Position numbers and translations under genes: made by a program
Shown here: positions 1 through 7,488 of the stretch, piece by piece
How the letters are laid out: each line of letters starts with the position of its first letter
Position numbering within the stretch: the stretch's first letter is position 1
NCBI GenBank assembly: GCA_030066265.1
Contig: JASJCF010000003.1
Coordinates: 1-39,502 of the forward strand
DNA length: 39,502 nucleotides
Origin: Acidimicrobiia bacterium
GTDB taxonomy: Bacteria > Actinomycetota > Acidimicrobiia > Spongiisociales > UBA5794
Direction: 5' to 3'
Notes under the pieces: model-generated
What the model was told of the DNA's origin: nothing
What the model saw: the letters and a program-made list of their open reading frames with translations, nothing else
Databases searched by the model: none

Positions 1-53
1 CTCTGCCGCCCCCACAGAGGAGAACACTCGAGGCTCGGGACCCGAAACTGCAA

Positions 54-200
54 ACTCGAGACTCGAGACTCGAGACTCGGGACTCATGGCTCAAGGCTCA
101 TGGCTCAAGGCTCAAGGTTCGGCGCTGACAACTCATGACTGACAACTGACAACTGACAACTCAGAACTGACAACTCAGAACTGACAACTGACAACTGACT
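54..200. repeat. Degenerate tandem heptamer array (21 units)
   Basis: Twenty-one consecutive 7-bp units keep one register from 54 to 200. Nearly all begin with ACT or GCT: ACTCGAG x3, ACTCGGG, ACTCATG, then mostly GCTCAAG/GCTCATG, then mostly ACTGACA with ACTCAGA variants. The array runs into the stop codon (199-201, minus strand) of the exonuclease gene. It has the look of slippage expansion followed by drift; no protein is supported in it. Confidence 0.9.
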
Positions 201-1068
201 ACTGCCACTTCTCCGGGCGGTCCTTGATGCCGGTGAAGCCGAGCTCGTCGCAGAGGGCGTGGAATTCGTCACGGTGGGCGCCTTGCCACTCGAGGTCGTC
301 GAGCGTCTGGGGGATGTCGGCATCGGTTCGGAGCGTGGCCAGCTCCCGGTAGAGCAGGGCATCGTCCATCGAGTCCCGCAAGGTCGCAGCGAGCTTGGCT
401 GCGCCTCTCACCTTCACCTCCCAGTCCGTCTCCGACGAGGGGATCTGCTCGAGGTGGTCGTAGCGGGCGAGCACGGTGGACGAGGACTTCGCCCCCCAGC
501 CGGGGAGGCCGGGAATGCCGTCTGCGGTGTCGCCGACCAGGGCGAGATAGTCCGGGATCGAATGGGGTGAGACACCGAACTTGTCGCGCACGCCGTCGGC
601 GTCCAGGAACGTCTCGCTCCGTCGATTGAACCCGACGATCTTCGGGTTCCCGTACAGCTGGGCCATGTCCTTGTCCGGGCTCAGGATCACGACCTGCTCG
701 ACCTCGGGGGCGTACTTCTCCGCCGCGGCCGCGAGGCCGTCGTCGGCCTCCTGCTCGATCATCGACCACACGGTCACTCCGAGGGCTTCGAGCGCCCGCT
801 CGGCGACGAGGAACTGGTCATGAAGCTCGGGTGGAGTCCCCTCCCCGGTCTTGTAGCCGGCGAACATGTCGTTGCGAAAGGACTCGATCACCGTGTCGAA
901 CGCCGCCCCGACATGGGTCACGCCGGGCTCGGAGAGCAACGAGAGCGTCGACGACACGATGCCATACGTCGCCCCGACCTCCCATCCCTGGGGTGTTTGC
1001 CGCGGGGGTGACCCGAAATGCGCCCGGAAGAGCTCGTACGTTCCATCGATCAGGTGCACGGTCGTCAT
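199..1068 (-). CDS. Stand-alone 5'-3' exonuclease (PolI-type flap nuclease)
   Basis: A 289-residue metal-dependent nuclease of the PIN/5'-3' exonuclease plus H3TH family, predicted to cut 5' flaps and RNA primers in replication or repair. Visible acidic metal ligands are D8, D58, E107/D109/D110, D132/D134 and D180/D183. The motif LVGDTADGIPGLPGWGAKS near 177-195 is the helix-hairpin region that holds duplex DNA. No polymerase or 3'-5' exonuclease domain follows, so this is the short free-standing form, not DNA polymerase I. The ATG start is chosen because the family begins with a hydrophobic strand ending in D (HLIDG), and a TAGGGT hexamer lies 7 nt before it. It is divergent from the sulfurtransferase gene. 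Confidence 0.9.
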   Translation of the reverse strand: MTTVHLIDGTYELFRAHFGSPPRQTPQGWEVGATYGIVSSTLSLLSEPGVTHVGAAFDTVIESFRNDMFAGYKTGEGTPPELHDQFLVAERALEALGVTVWSMIEQEADDGLAAAAEKYAPEVEQVVILSPDKDMAQLYGNPKIVGFNRRSETFLDADGVRDKFGVSPHSIPDYLALVGDTADGIPGLPGWGAKSSSTVLARYDHLEQIPSSETDWEVKVRGAAKLAATLRDSMDDALLYRELATLRTDADIPQTLDDLEWQGAHRDEFHALCDELGFTGIKDRPEKWQ

Positions 1069-1081
1069 CGCCGCCACCCTA
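1069..1081 (-). promoter_or_regulatory. Leaderless -10 element for the exonuclease gene
   Basis: TAGGGT (1081 to 1076 on the minus strand) ends 7 nt before the ATG at 1068, so transcription would begin at or next to the start codon. Confidence 0.6.
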
Positions 1082-1145
1082 CCGATCGCGTCACCTCCGC
1101 GATCTGCGGCCGGTTGTGCGTGGATCGCCTGTTCTCGTCCGTCGG

Positions 1146-1157
1146 TACCGTTGCGGG
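1146..1157 (+). promoter_or_regulatory. Leaderless -10 element for the sulfurtransferase operon
   Basis: TACCGT at 1146-1151 ends 6 nt before the GTG start at 1158. No Shine-Dalgarno sequence is needed in this arrangement, and none with normal spacing is seen. Confidence 0.6.
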
Positions 1158-2006
1158 GTGACCGGGCCACTCATCACCGCCGATCGACTCGCAACCATCT
1201 CACCCGACACCGACCTCGTCGTTGCGGATTGCCGCTGGCATCTCGGCGAACCCGACGCAGGAAGGACCGCGTACGACCAGGAGCACCTTCCCGGGGCGAT
1301 CTACGTGTCCCTCGATGACGACCTCTCGGGTCCGGACGGTCCCGGCCGTCATCCGCTCCCCTCGCCGGAGGCCTTCGCAGCAACGGTTGCGCGATGGGGT
1401 GTGGGACCTTCCACGACAGTGGTCGCCTATGACGATCGAGGAGGCGCCGTTGCCTCTCGGCTGTGGTGGATGTTGACGGACCAAGGCCACGATTCGACCT
1501 TCATCCTCGACGGCGGGATCCAGGCGTGGACCGACGCCGGCCATGCCGTCACGAGCGAGCCTTCCCCCGAGCCTGAGCCATCCCAGCAGCAAGGGCCCGG
1601 GGCCTTCGAATCCCGCCCCTGGGCCGGTGTCGTCGAACGCGACGCCGTCGCACGACGGTCGAGCAGCACGATCGTCATCGACGCCCGGAGCTTCGAGCGG
1701 TACGCCGGCTTCGAGGAGCCGGTCGATCCCCAAGCCGGCCACATTCCCGGAGCGATCTCCGTGCCGATGAGCCACAACCTCGCGAACGACCTCACCTTCC
1801 TCGATCCGGACGAGCTCGCCATCCGGTTCCGAGGGCTCGGCCTCGACCGTGGCGACGTCATCGCACAGTGCGGCTCGGGCGTGACGGCATGCCATGACAT
1901 CCTCGCCATGGAGATCGCCGGCCTGGGTCGGCCGAAGCTCTATGTCGGATCATGGAGCGATTGGTCGTCCTCGGACATGCCGATCGCCACGGGACCCACG
2001 CCGTGA
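1158..2006 (+). CDS. Thiosulfate/3-mercaptopyruvate sulfurtransferase (tandem rhodanese)
   Basis: A 282-residue protein with two rhodanese domains, predicted to move a sulfane sulfur from 3-mercaptopyruvate or thiosulfate to a thiol acceptor via a cysteine persulfide. The N-terminal domain carries ADCRWHLGEPDAGRTAYDQE and lacks a catalytic cysteine, as usual. The C-terminal domain has the active-site loop CGSGVTAC with the nucleophile near C238. The CGSG(V/A)TA loop favours the mercaptopyruvate subtype, but substrate choice is not certain from sequence. It is the first gene of a tightly packed operon; its TGA overlaps the GTG of the MFS gene. Confidence 0.9.
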   Translation: MTGPLITADRLATISPDTDLVVADCRWHLGEPDAGRTAYDQEHLPGAIYVSLDDDLSGPDGPGRHPLPSPEAFAATVARWGVGPSTTVVAYDDRGGAVASRLWWMLTDQGHDSTFILDGGIQAWTDAGHAVTSEPSPEPEPSQQQGPGAFESRPWAGVVERDAVARRSSSTIVIDARSFERYAGFEEPVDPQAGHIPGAISVPMSHNLANDLTFLDPDELAIRFRGLGLDRGDVIAQCGSGVTACHDILAMEIAGLGRPKLYVGSWSDWSSSDMPIATGPTP

Positions 2007-3265
2007 ACGCGACGAGAGACCTCATCGAGGAGCGACTGTCCCGGGTGGAGTTCACCCTGCTCGTCTCGATGATCATGGCCACCACCGCCATCGGCGTCGA
2101 CATGATGCTGCCCGCGTTCGGTGACATGAGGCCGGTCTTCGGGCTCGAAGCGGATTCCAACGCGCTGGCGCCGGTGGTGACGTTCTACCTCATCGGGATC
2201 GCGCTCGGTCAGCCCCTGTGGGGACCGCTCTCGGATGCGATCGGTCGCAAGCGGGTGCTGTACGCCGGACTCTCGGTCTACGTGGTCGCCGCCATCGCCG
2301 CAGCGTTCGCCCCGAGCCTCGTCACCCTCTTCGTGGCGCGGTTCATCGCCGGGTTGGGGGCGGCTTCTCCACGGGTGATGTCGCTCGGCACCGTTCGCGA
2401 TGCGTTCGAGGGTGAGCGCATGGCCAAGGTGCTCTCGTACATCATGGCCGTGTTCCTCGTGGTCCCGATCATCGCACCGACCATCGGTGCCGGCCTGCTC
2501 GTCGTCGGCGACTGGCGGACGATCTTCATCGCCATCGCCATATTCGGAATCCTCGTGGGTGTGTGGTCGACTCGGCTGCCCGAGACACTGCCAGCCGACG
2601 GCCGTCTTCCGCTCAGCTTCACCAAGCTGGCACGAGCCACGGGTCTCGTGGTGCGCAGCAGGTTCGTCATGGGCCTCACGGTGGCCCAAACGGCGCTGTT
2701 CGGGTTCTTTGCGTCGTACCTGGCCTCCTCCCAGCTCATCGTCGACGACGTCTTCGGCCTCGAGCCGTGGTTCCCGCTGATCTTCGGAGCTTCGGCTGCG
2801 GTGCTCGGGGTCGGCATGCTCGTCAACACGCGTCTCGTGGATCGGTACTCACTTCGCACCATCCTGCGAGGCGTCTTCGTCACCTATGTACTCACCGCTG
2901 CCGCAATCCTGCTGCTGTCGATTGCGACCGACGGACGACCGTCCTTCTGGTGGTTCCAGCTGCTGCTCACCCCGATCCTGTTCGCTCACGCACTGTTGAT
3001 CCCGAATCTCAACTCCGCTGCCCTCATCCCCATGGGCGCACTTGCCGGCACGGCGGCCGCCGTGATCGGAACCGTGTCCACCTTGGGGGGTGCACTCATC
3101 GGCGCCACGCTGGATGCCCTGTACGACAACACCGTGCTGCCGCTGAGCGTCGGGTTGATGCTCAGTGCGGTACTCGGTGCCGCCATGTACTGGTGGTCGG
3201 ACCGGGTGTGGGACGAGTCCGTCTCGCAGGACGTCGCCGTCGTGCCGGCTGCGGAGGCGCAATGA
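2003..3265 (+). CDS. MFS transporter, Bcr/CflA-like drug or metabolite exporter
   Basis: A 420-residue major facilitator with about 12 membrane segments. The loop 2-3 signature (GPLSDAIGRKRV) and the first helix ending DMMLPAF are typical of the Bcr/CflA exporter family (drug:H+ antiport; some members export cysteine or sulfonamides). The start is taken as the GTG in a GTGA overlap with the upstream stop; an ATG at 1952 would add 17 residues that do not resemble the family. Its place between a sulfurtransferase and an amino-acid racemase suggests a small sulfur- or amino-acid-related substrate, which is inference only. Confidence 0.85.
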   Translation: MNATRDLIEERLSRVEFTLLVSMIMATTAIGVDMMLPAFGDMRPVFGLEADSNALAPVVTFYLIGIALGQPLWGPLSDAIGRKRVLYAGLSVYVVAAIAAAFAPSLVTLFVARFIAGLGAASPRVMSLGTVRDAFEGERMAKVLSYIMAVFLVVPIIAPTIGAGLLVVGDWRTIFIAIAIFGILVGVWSTRLPETLPADGRLPLSFTKLARATGLVVRSRFVMGLTVAQTALFGFFASYLASSQLIVDDVFGLEPWFPLIFGASAAVLGVGMLVNTRLVDRYSLRTILRGVFVTYVLTAAAILLLSIATDGRPSFWWFQLLLTPILFAHALLIPNLNSAALIPMGALAGTAAAVIGTVSTLGGALIGATLDALYDNTVLPLSVGLMLSAVLGAAMYWWSDRVWDESVSQDVAVVPAAEAQ

Positions 3266-3951
3266 AACGCATCGGCCTGCTCGGGGGCATGAGCTGGGAG
3301 TCGTCGATCGAGTATGAGCGCCTCATCAACGAGGCGGTGCGGCGGAGGCTCGGCGGCACGGCCTCGGCCGATCTCATCGTGCGGTCGTACAACTTCGCCG
3401 ACATCGAGGCGATCCAGGAGCGCGATGACTGGGACGGTGCATCCCGGCTCCTCGCACACGACGCCGCGTCACTCCAGCAGGCGGGGGCAGAGCTGATCCT
3501 GCTGTGCACGAACACCATGCACCGGGTCGCCGAAGACATCGAGGCGGCGATCACGGTGCCATTCCTCCACATCGGTGACGTCACCGCCGATGCCGTTCGC
3601 CGATCCGGTGTGTCCGACGTGGCACTCCTCGGCACCCGCTACACCATGGAGGGCGACTTCTACCGGTCGAGGCTCGAGGGCGCCGGCATCACCGTCAGGA
3701 TCCCCGATGAACCGGATCGCTCCATGATCCACGACGTCATCTACGACGAGCTCGTCCAGGGCCGGATCGAGCCCTCCTCGAGGGACCGGTATCTGGTTGC
3801 GATCGATCGGATGATCGCCCAGGGCGCCCAGGGTGTGATCGGCGGCTGTACCGAGATCGAGCTGCTGGTGAGTGAACAGGACCTCCGTGTGCCGTTCTAT
3901 CCAACGACCTCACTCCACGCCACCGCTGCCGTGGATGCAGCGCTGAGCTAG
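3262..3951 (+). CDS. Aspartate/glutamate racemase family protein
   Basis: A 229-residue cofactor-independent racemase of the Asp/Glu/hydantoin family, closest in motif pattern to RacX/YgeA. The two catalytic cysteines are visible: C82 in LLCTNTMH and C196 in GGCTEIELL, which deprotonate and reprotonate the alpha carbon from opposite faces. The N-terminus KRIGLLGGMSWESS is diagnostic. The ATG overlaps the MFS stop (ATGA), so the three genes are probably translated as a coupled unit. The actual amino acid is unknown; broad-specificity or D-amino-acid production is possible. Confidence 0.88.
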   Translation: MKRIGLLGGMSWESSIEYERLINEAVRRRLGGTASADLIVRSYNFADIEAIQERDDWDGASRLLAHDAASLQQAGAELILLCTNTMHRVAEDIEAAITVPFLHIGDVTADAVRRSGVSDVALLGTRYTMEGDFYRSRLEGAGITVRIPDEPDRSMIHDVIYDELVQGRIEPSSRDRYLVAIDRMIAQGAQGVIGGCTEIELLVSEQDLRVPFYPTTSLHATAAVDAALS

Positions 3952-3955
3952 CGGA

Positions 3956-3977
3956 AGTCCCCATTTTCTGGGGGATT
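3956..3977 (+). terminator. Weak hairpin after the racemase gene
   Basis: AGTCCCC pairs with GGGGATT (one G-T pair) around an AT-rich loop, 4 bases after the stop. There is no clean U-tract, so terminator activity is tentative. Confidence 0.35.
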
Positions 3978-3979
3978 CT

Positions 3980-3995
3980 GGAATTACCGAATTCC
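3980..3995. promoter_or_regulatory. Short inverted repeat GGAATT-ACCG-AATTCC
   Basis: A perfect 6-bp dyad in the unusually AT-rich spacer upstream of the two-TM protein gene. It may be an operator half of a regulated promoter; no regulator is assigned. Confidence 0.35.
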
Positions 3996-4056
3996 TTACC
4001 AAGGAACTATGCAAAAACCCCAGGATCCCCTACCATCCCTCTCAGGAATAACCGGG

Positions 4057-4078
4057 GCTTGTGAAACAATTCACAAGC
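4057..4078. promoter_or_regulatory. CRP/FNR-type palindrome TGTGA-N6-TCACA
   Basis: The dyad GCTTGTGAA-ACAA-TTCACAAGC has 9-bp perfect arms, and positions 4060-4075 match TGTGA-N6-TCACA exactly, the recognition pattern of CRP-family regulators. A TANNNT hexamer (TACCAT, 4031-4036) lies upstream, which would put the dyad about 15-30 nt after the transcription start and favour repression or an RNA hairpin. The next start codon is at 4112. Confidence 0.6.
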
Positions 4079-4111
4079 TCGGGGCATCAATGACAGAGAA
4101 AGGGAAGCCAC

Positions 4112-4849
4112 ATGGCACAGCGACTTCGGGTCCTCGGGATCGTGATGATCGTGCTCGGCGTGATCTTCGGCTTTGCCGGCGTGTATGCATTCACGCAGGT
4201 CCAGGCGGGCGCCGACTCACTCCAGGCGTTCAGCGAGGCACAGAACGTCCGACTCCAGTACAACGAGAACGGTGAGCTCATCGACCGAGGGACGACCGAG
4301 AACGCAGAGGCGATCTACGCCCTCGTCACTGAGACATGGGGCTACCCGATCAACGATGCCGACCTGGATCCCAACGATCCGCTCGTCAACACCGACTCCG
4401 AGTACATGTACCAGATGGGTGTGATCGGCTATCACATCCTGCATGGCACGCAGACCGTCGTCCTGACCGAGAGCGTCGAGTACGAGGGTGAGACCTTCGC
4501 AGCCGGCGAGTACGAAGTGGTCGTCAACGAGGTCGGTTCGGATGAGCGCGTCGCCGCAGGCCTCGGTGGCTACTGGACGGACTTCGACCGCATGCATCCA
4601 CTCGAGGGCCCGGCACGCAGCCAGGCCTGGTCGGGCACAGCACACGGACTGTTCGGTGAGCTCGGCGTCGGGACCGTGACCGCGAACATGCTCCAGCTCA
4701 GCACCGGCATCGCAGCGATGATCTTCGGCCTCGGCCTGACCATCATCCTGCTCGGTGCCGGCCTCATCTGGATCGGCTCGGCCAAGGACGACGACGACCG
4801 TCCCGTCAAGGCGGACACGTCGCCCAAGCCGGAACCGGCCAACGCCTGA
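4112..4849 (+). CDS. Two-TM membrane protein of unknown function
   Basis: A 245-residue protein with one membrane helix at about 8-28, a soluble acidic domain at about 30-195, a second helix at about 200-222 and a charged tail rich in D, K and P. This topology places the central domain outside the membrane if both ends are cytoplasmic. I do not recognise the central domain. GGGAAG upstream of the ATG acts as a ribosome site. The gene stands alone behind an AT-rich promoter region with a CRP-like dyad and ends at a strong bidirectional terminator, so it is a single regulated unit. Confidence 0.75.
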   Translation: MAQRLRVLGIVMIVLGVIFGFAGVYAFTQVQAGADSLQAFSEAQNVRLQYNENGELIDRGTTENAEAIYALVTETWGYPINDADLDPNDPLVNTDSEYMYQMGVIGYHILHGTQTVVLTESVEYEGETFAAGEYEVVVNEVGSDERVAAGLGGYWTDFDRMHPLEGPARSQAWSGTAHGLFGELGVGTVTANMLQLSTGIAAMIFGLGLTIILLGAGLIWIGSAKDDDDRPVKADTSPKPEPANA

Positions 4850-4870
4850 ACGAAGCCCGAATCAACCGAG

Positions 4871-4898
4871 CGAGAAGGGCCCTTCGGGGCCCTTCTCG
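4871..4898. terminator. Strong bidirectional terminator with UUCG loop
   Basis: A perfect 12-bp stem (CGAGAAGGGCCC / GGGCCCTTCTCG) closed by a TTCG tetraloop between two convergent genes that end at 4849 and 4919. Poly-U is lacking, as is common in GC-rich actinobacteria. Confidence 0.85.
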
Positions 4899-4918
4899 GC
4901 GTCCAGGACCACCCGGGC

Positions 4919-5713
4919 TCAGCCTCCGAACAGGGAATCCCATCGGCGGGCCGAGACTTCGTCGAGCGGCCAGAAGGTCTCGATCCTGAGCTCGGCCACC
5001 GTGAGGTCGTGGGCATCGCCGATGATGGCGATCGTGGTCAGGAACGAGATCTCGGTGTCTCCGACGCGGTACGTAGCAGGAACGAGGAGGTCGTCGGCGC
5101 TCGGCTCGGACCATCCGGCCTCGAGCGATTCGACATCCGGGAATTCGCGTACCTCCCTGAGGAGGCCGCGGAGGCCGGAGTCGCTGGGGAACGAGGCGAC
5201 ATCACGCTCGAGACGCCGATACAGGGCCCTGGCGGTGTCCTCCCACCCCACCATGTGTGGTCGCAGCCCGTCCGGATGGAAGGCGAGCCGCATGAGATTG
5301 AGGGGCGGAGTGATCCAGGCCGGCGGCTCCGGGAAGAGGGCGCCGACGAAACGACCGGCTGCGCCATTCGACACCACCATGTTCCATCGTCGATCGACGA
5401 CGAGCGCGGGATACGGCTCGTGCGCCTCCAGCATGCGGTCGAGAACATGCCGGACACCCGGCATGTCGTCGATCGACGTCTCGGAGAACGCCGGCGAATG
5501 GCCCGCCGCCGACAGGAGCAGATTCTGCTCGCGCGGTGGCACATCGAGCGTTCGGCCCAAATGGATCACCATCTCGCGACTCGGCTTCGACCGGCCCGTC
5601 TCGAGAAAGCTGATGTGCCGTTGGGACACATCGGCTCGAGTTGCGAGCTCCATCTGACTCATCCCCCGCAGCTGCCGCCACTGGCGCAACTCGGGGCCGA
5701 ACGTCGTCCGCAT
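4919..5713 (-). CDS. XRE-family transcriptional regulator with MmyB-like ligand domain
   Basis: A 264-residue regulator. Residues about 7-60 form an HTH_3 domain (LRQWRQLRGMSQMELATRAD then VSQRHISFLETGRSKPS). Residues about 95-260 resemble the MmyB-like domain (PALVVDRRWNMVVSNGAA, then LNLMRLAFHP and a late segment with TFWPLDE), which binds fatty-acid-like ligands in studied members. The ATG at 5713 is chosen because TACGAT ends exactly 6 nt upstream; an in-frame ATG at 5749 would add 12 residues. It is divergent from an SRPBCC gene, a probable target. Confidence 0.85.
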   Translation of the reverse strand: MRTTFGPELRQWRQLRGMSQMELATRADVSQRHISFLETGRSKPSREMVIHLGRTLDVPPREQNLLLSAAGHSPAFSETSIDDMPGVRHVLDRMLEAHEPYPALVVDRRWNMVVSNGAAGRFVGALFPEPPAWITPPLNLMRLAFHPDGLRPHMVGWEDTARALYRRLERDVASFPSDSGLRGLLREVREFPDVESLEAGWSEPSADDLLVPATYRVGDTEISFLTTIAIIGDAHDLTVAELRIETFWPLDEVSARRWDSLFGG

Positions 5714-5725
5714 GGGGAGATCGTA
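5714..5725 (-). promoter_or_regulatory. Leaderless -10 element for the XRE regulator
   Basis: TACGAT (5725 to 5720, minus strand) ends 6 nt before the ATG at 5713; this spacing selects that start over the upstream ATG. Confidence 0.55.
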
Positions 5726-5822
5726 CGAGGTGGGCTGATTCGATCCCATGACCTGACGGGTAATTGCCGATACGACGTCACACCGAGATCATGGCCACCG
5801 ACCAAGTGAAAGGACCACCGTC

Positions 5823-6296
5823 ATGGCGAACCTCCATCTCGAGTCGGAGCGATGGGTGGCCGCAGATCCCGGCCGTGTGTGGTCGACCGTGTCGGATCTG
5901 GCCGGCTACGACCGCTATGCCGCCGGACTCCGAACGACCGAGATCGTCTCCGGATCCGAGCTCGGCGCACGGCGGCGCTGCACTGATCGCTCGGGGTCGG
6001 CGTGGGAGGAGACGTGCACCGTCTGGGAACCCGGTCGACGTATCACCATGACCGTCGATGTGCACACGTACCCGCTGAAGCTTCGGGCCCTGCTGCGTTC
6101 GTTCTCCGGCACCTGGATGGTGACGCCGTCCGACAACGGCTCACTCATCACGGTCGCATTCTCGGGAACGCTCAGGCGCTTCCCCGGATCACGTTGGCTC
6201 GCACGGAGCCTGGAGCGGCGAAATCGCTCCGTCGTCGAGTCCATTCTGGATCGCTACGAAGAGGACGAGGCGATGACGTCGTCGGGCACGGGTTGA
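5823..6296 (+). CDS. SRPBCC (START-like) family protein
   Basis: A 157-residue single-domain protein of the polyketide cyclase/START-like fold, a hydrophobic-ligand-binding scaffold. The opening pattern (ESERWVAADPGRVWSTVSDLAGYDRYAAGL) and the later strand pattern with WEETCTVWEPGRRITMTVD match this superfamily. No catalytic residue can be assigned. GAAAGGACC about 8 nt before the ATG is the ribosome site. It diverges from the XRE/MmyB-type regulator, a common pairing of sensor and lipid-handling protein. Its last 43 bases overlap the 3' end of the convergent amidohydrolase gene. Confidence 0.8.
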   Translation: MANLHLESERWVAADPGRVWSTVSDLAGYDRYAAGLRTTEIVSGSELGARRRCTDRSGSAWEETCTVWEPGRRITMTVDVHTYPLKLRALLRSFSGTWMVTPSDNGSLITVAFSGTLRRFPGSRWLARSLERRNRSVVESILDRYEEDEAMTSSGTG

Positions 6297-7390
6297 TCCG
6301 GGGTCAGCGCGACTGACGCCACGGCGATGAGGGGACGGGCGATGCGGCCGCGGACGTCCCCTGCCGCTTCGGTGGCAGCCAGGTGATCGATCGATGCTGC
6401 GATCGCGGCCAGCGTGTCGGCGTACCGGTGTCCCTCGGGCACCTCGCACGTCAGCCGAGCCAGCGACAGAGCCTGTGCCGGATCGCATCCTTGGAGGATC
6501 TCCCCGATGCCGCCGTGGAGGTCTGCGTACAGCGAGGTGAACAGGGGTTCCTTGGGCAGGATCGGCACGGTGGGCGGGGCGCCGGCATACCGGGGCCGCC
6601 GACCTTCGACGAGCGCACGCAGGTTGCCACCCATGACTGCGGAGAAGGACGCATGGTCGTATCCGGCGGCAGCGGTGACCCGTGCGGCGACCGTGGCGGA
6701 CATCATCGGTCGCCCGTACGGCGTGTCGGAGGCGTACAGGATCCGCGACGGTGGCACGCAGGACACCAGTTGGGCGATGGAGGCCGAACTCCACCACGCG
6801 GTGTCGAAGAACAAACCTGGGTGATCATCGACGATGGGCGCCAATCTCGACAGGTCGCTGATCGCCGCGTGGGCCAAGATCACGTTCAGGTCGGGTATCG
6901 ACTCGAGGAGGTGCACCACGTCGCGACCAAGCGATGGGATGCCCCGGCCTGCATGGACGAGAATCGGCAGTCCAGCCTCCGCGACCAGCGTTGCGGCACG
7001 GTGGACCACTGGGTCCGCCATCGAGAACTGCTCACCACGAGGGTGAAGCTTCAGCCCGACGAACCCGGCGTCGATGCAACGCTCCAGCTCAGTGATCGCC
7101 TCATCCCCGGTTCGCGGGTCGATCCGCACGAACGGGAGCAGGCGACCCTCCGATGCCGTCGCCTCGGCTTGGATGCGATCGTTGGGCTCTCGATATCCGC
7201 CAGGGTCGCGGCTCGTCATGATGACGGCGCCGCTGTGGCCCGCCTCATCGAGCCTCGTCAGCAGGTGACGCGAATCGCCGATCACGCCATCGGGATCGTT
7301 CGAGCCGGTATGGGTATGGGCATCCCAGATCTCGATGTCAGGCGGCAGAGCTGACATGGATGCGGTGTACCACGATGCGAGGAGATCCAC
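6254..7390 (-). CDS. Amidohydrolase 2 family metal-dependent hydrolase
   Basis: A 378-residue TIM-barrel hydrolase of the amidohydrolase-2 (ACMSD-like) type, predicted to hydrolyse or decarboxylate a small organic acid. Metal-ligand motifs are visible in order: IWDAHTHTG (residues about 21-29), GLKLHPRG, ILVHAGRG, VILAHAA and YASDTPYG with the catalytic aspartate. After about residue 255 the chain carries a C-terminal helical region of unclear role. The GTG at 7390 is chosen because TAGGTT ends 6 nt upstream; the ATG at 7357 is the alternative. The substrate is unknown. Confidence 0.82.
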   Translation of the reverse strand: MDLLASWYTASMSALPPDIEIWDAHTHTGSNDPDGVIGDSRHLLTRLDEAGHSGAVIMTSRDPGGYREPNDRIQAEATASEGRLLPFVRIDPRTGDEAITELERCIDAGFVGLKLHPRGEQFSMADPVVHRAATLVAEAGLPILVHAGRGIPSLGRDVVHLLESIPDLNVILAHAAISDLSRLAPIVDDHPGLFFDTAWWSSASIAQLVSCVPPSRILYASDTPYGRPMMSATVAARVTAAAGYDHASFSAVMGGNLRALVEGRRPRYAGAPPTVPILPKEPLFTSLYADLHGGIGEILQGCDPAQALSLARLTCEVPEGHRYADTLAAIAASIDHLAATEAAGDVRGRIARPLIAVASVALTPDQPVPDDVIASSSS

Positions 7391-7402
7391 GAGCGCAACC
7401 TA
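7391..7402 (-). promoter_or_regulatory. Leaderless -10 element for the amidohydrolase
   Basis: TAGGTT (7402 to 7397, minus strand) ends 6 nt before the GTG at 7390. Confidence 0.5.
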
Positions 7403-7447
7403 CCCCGTTGCGGAGCAAGCGAAGCGGCGCCTGGGGTTCAGGCCTGT

Positions 7448-7477
7448 CCGGTAGCCTGCCGGCATCAGAGCTACCGG
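7448..7477. promoter_or_regulatory. Inverted repeat CCGGTAGC-N14-GCTACCGG
   Basis: Perfect 8-bp arms with centres 22 bp apart (two helical turns), which fits a dimeric regulator. The left arm overlaps a TAGCCT hexamer (7452-7457), a likely -10 for the SRPBCC gene at 7489, so the dyad would cover the -10 and start-site region. Confidence 0.45.
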
Positions 7478-7488
7478 CACGCTGGATC

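Noticed and set aside
54-200. CRISPR array
   Set aside because: The repeat unit is 7 bp with no spacers, and no cas gene is present.
105-362. A Ser/Leu/Val-rich protein read from the heptamer array
   Set aside because: Its periodic sequence simply reflects the 7-bp DNA repeat, and it overlaps the exonuclease gene in another frame.
199-1068. DNA polymerase I
   Set aside because: Only the 5' nuclease domain is present; there is no polymerase domain and the gene ends normally.
4919-6296. Toxin-antitoxin pair (XRE regulator plus neighbour)
   Set aside because: The genes are divergent, the regulator has a full ligand domain, and the partner is a START-like protein, not a known toxin fold.
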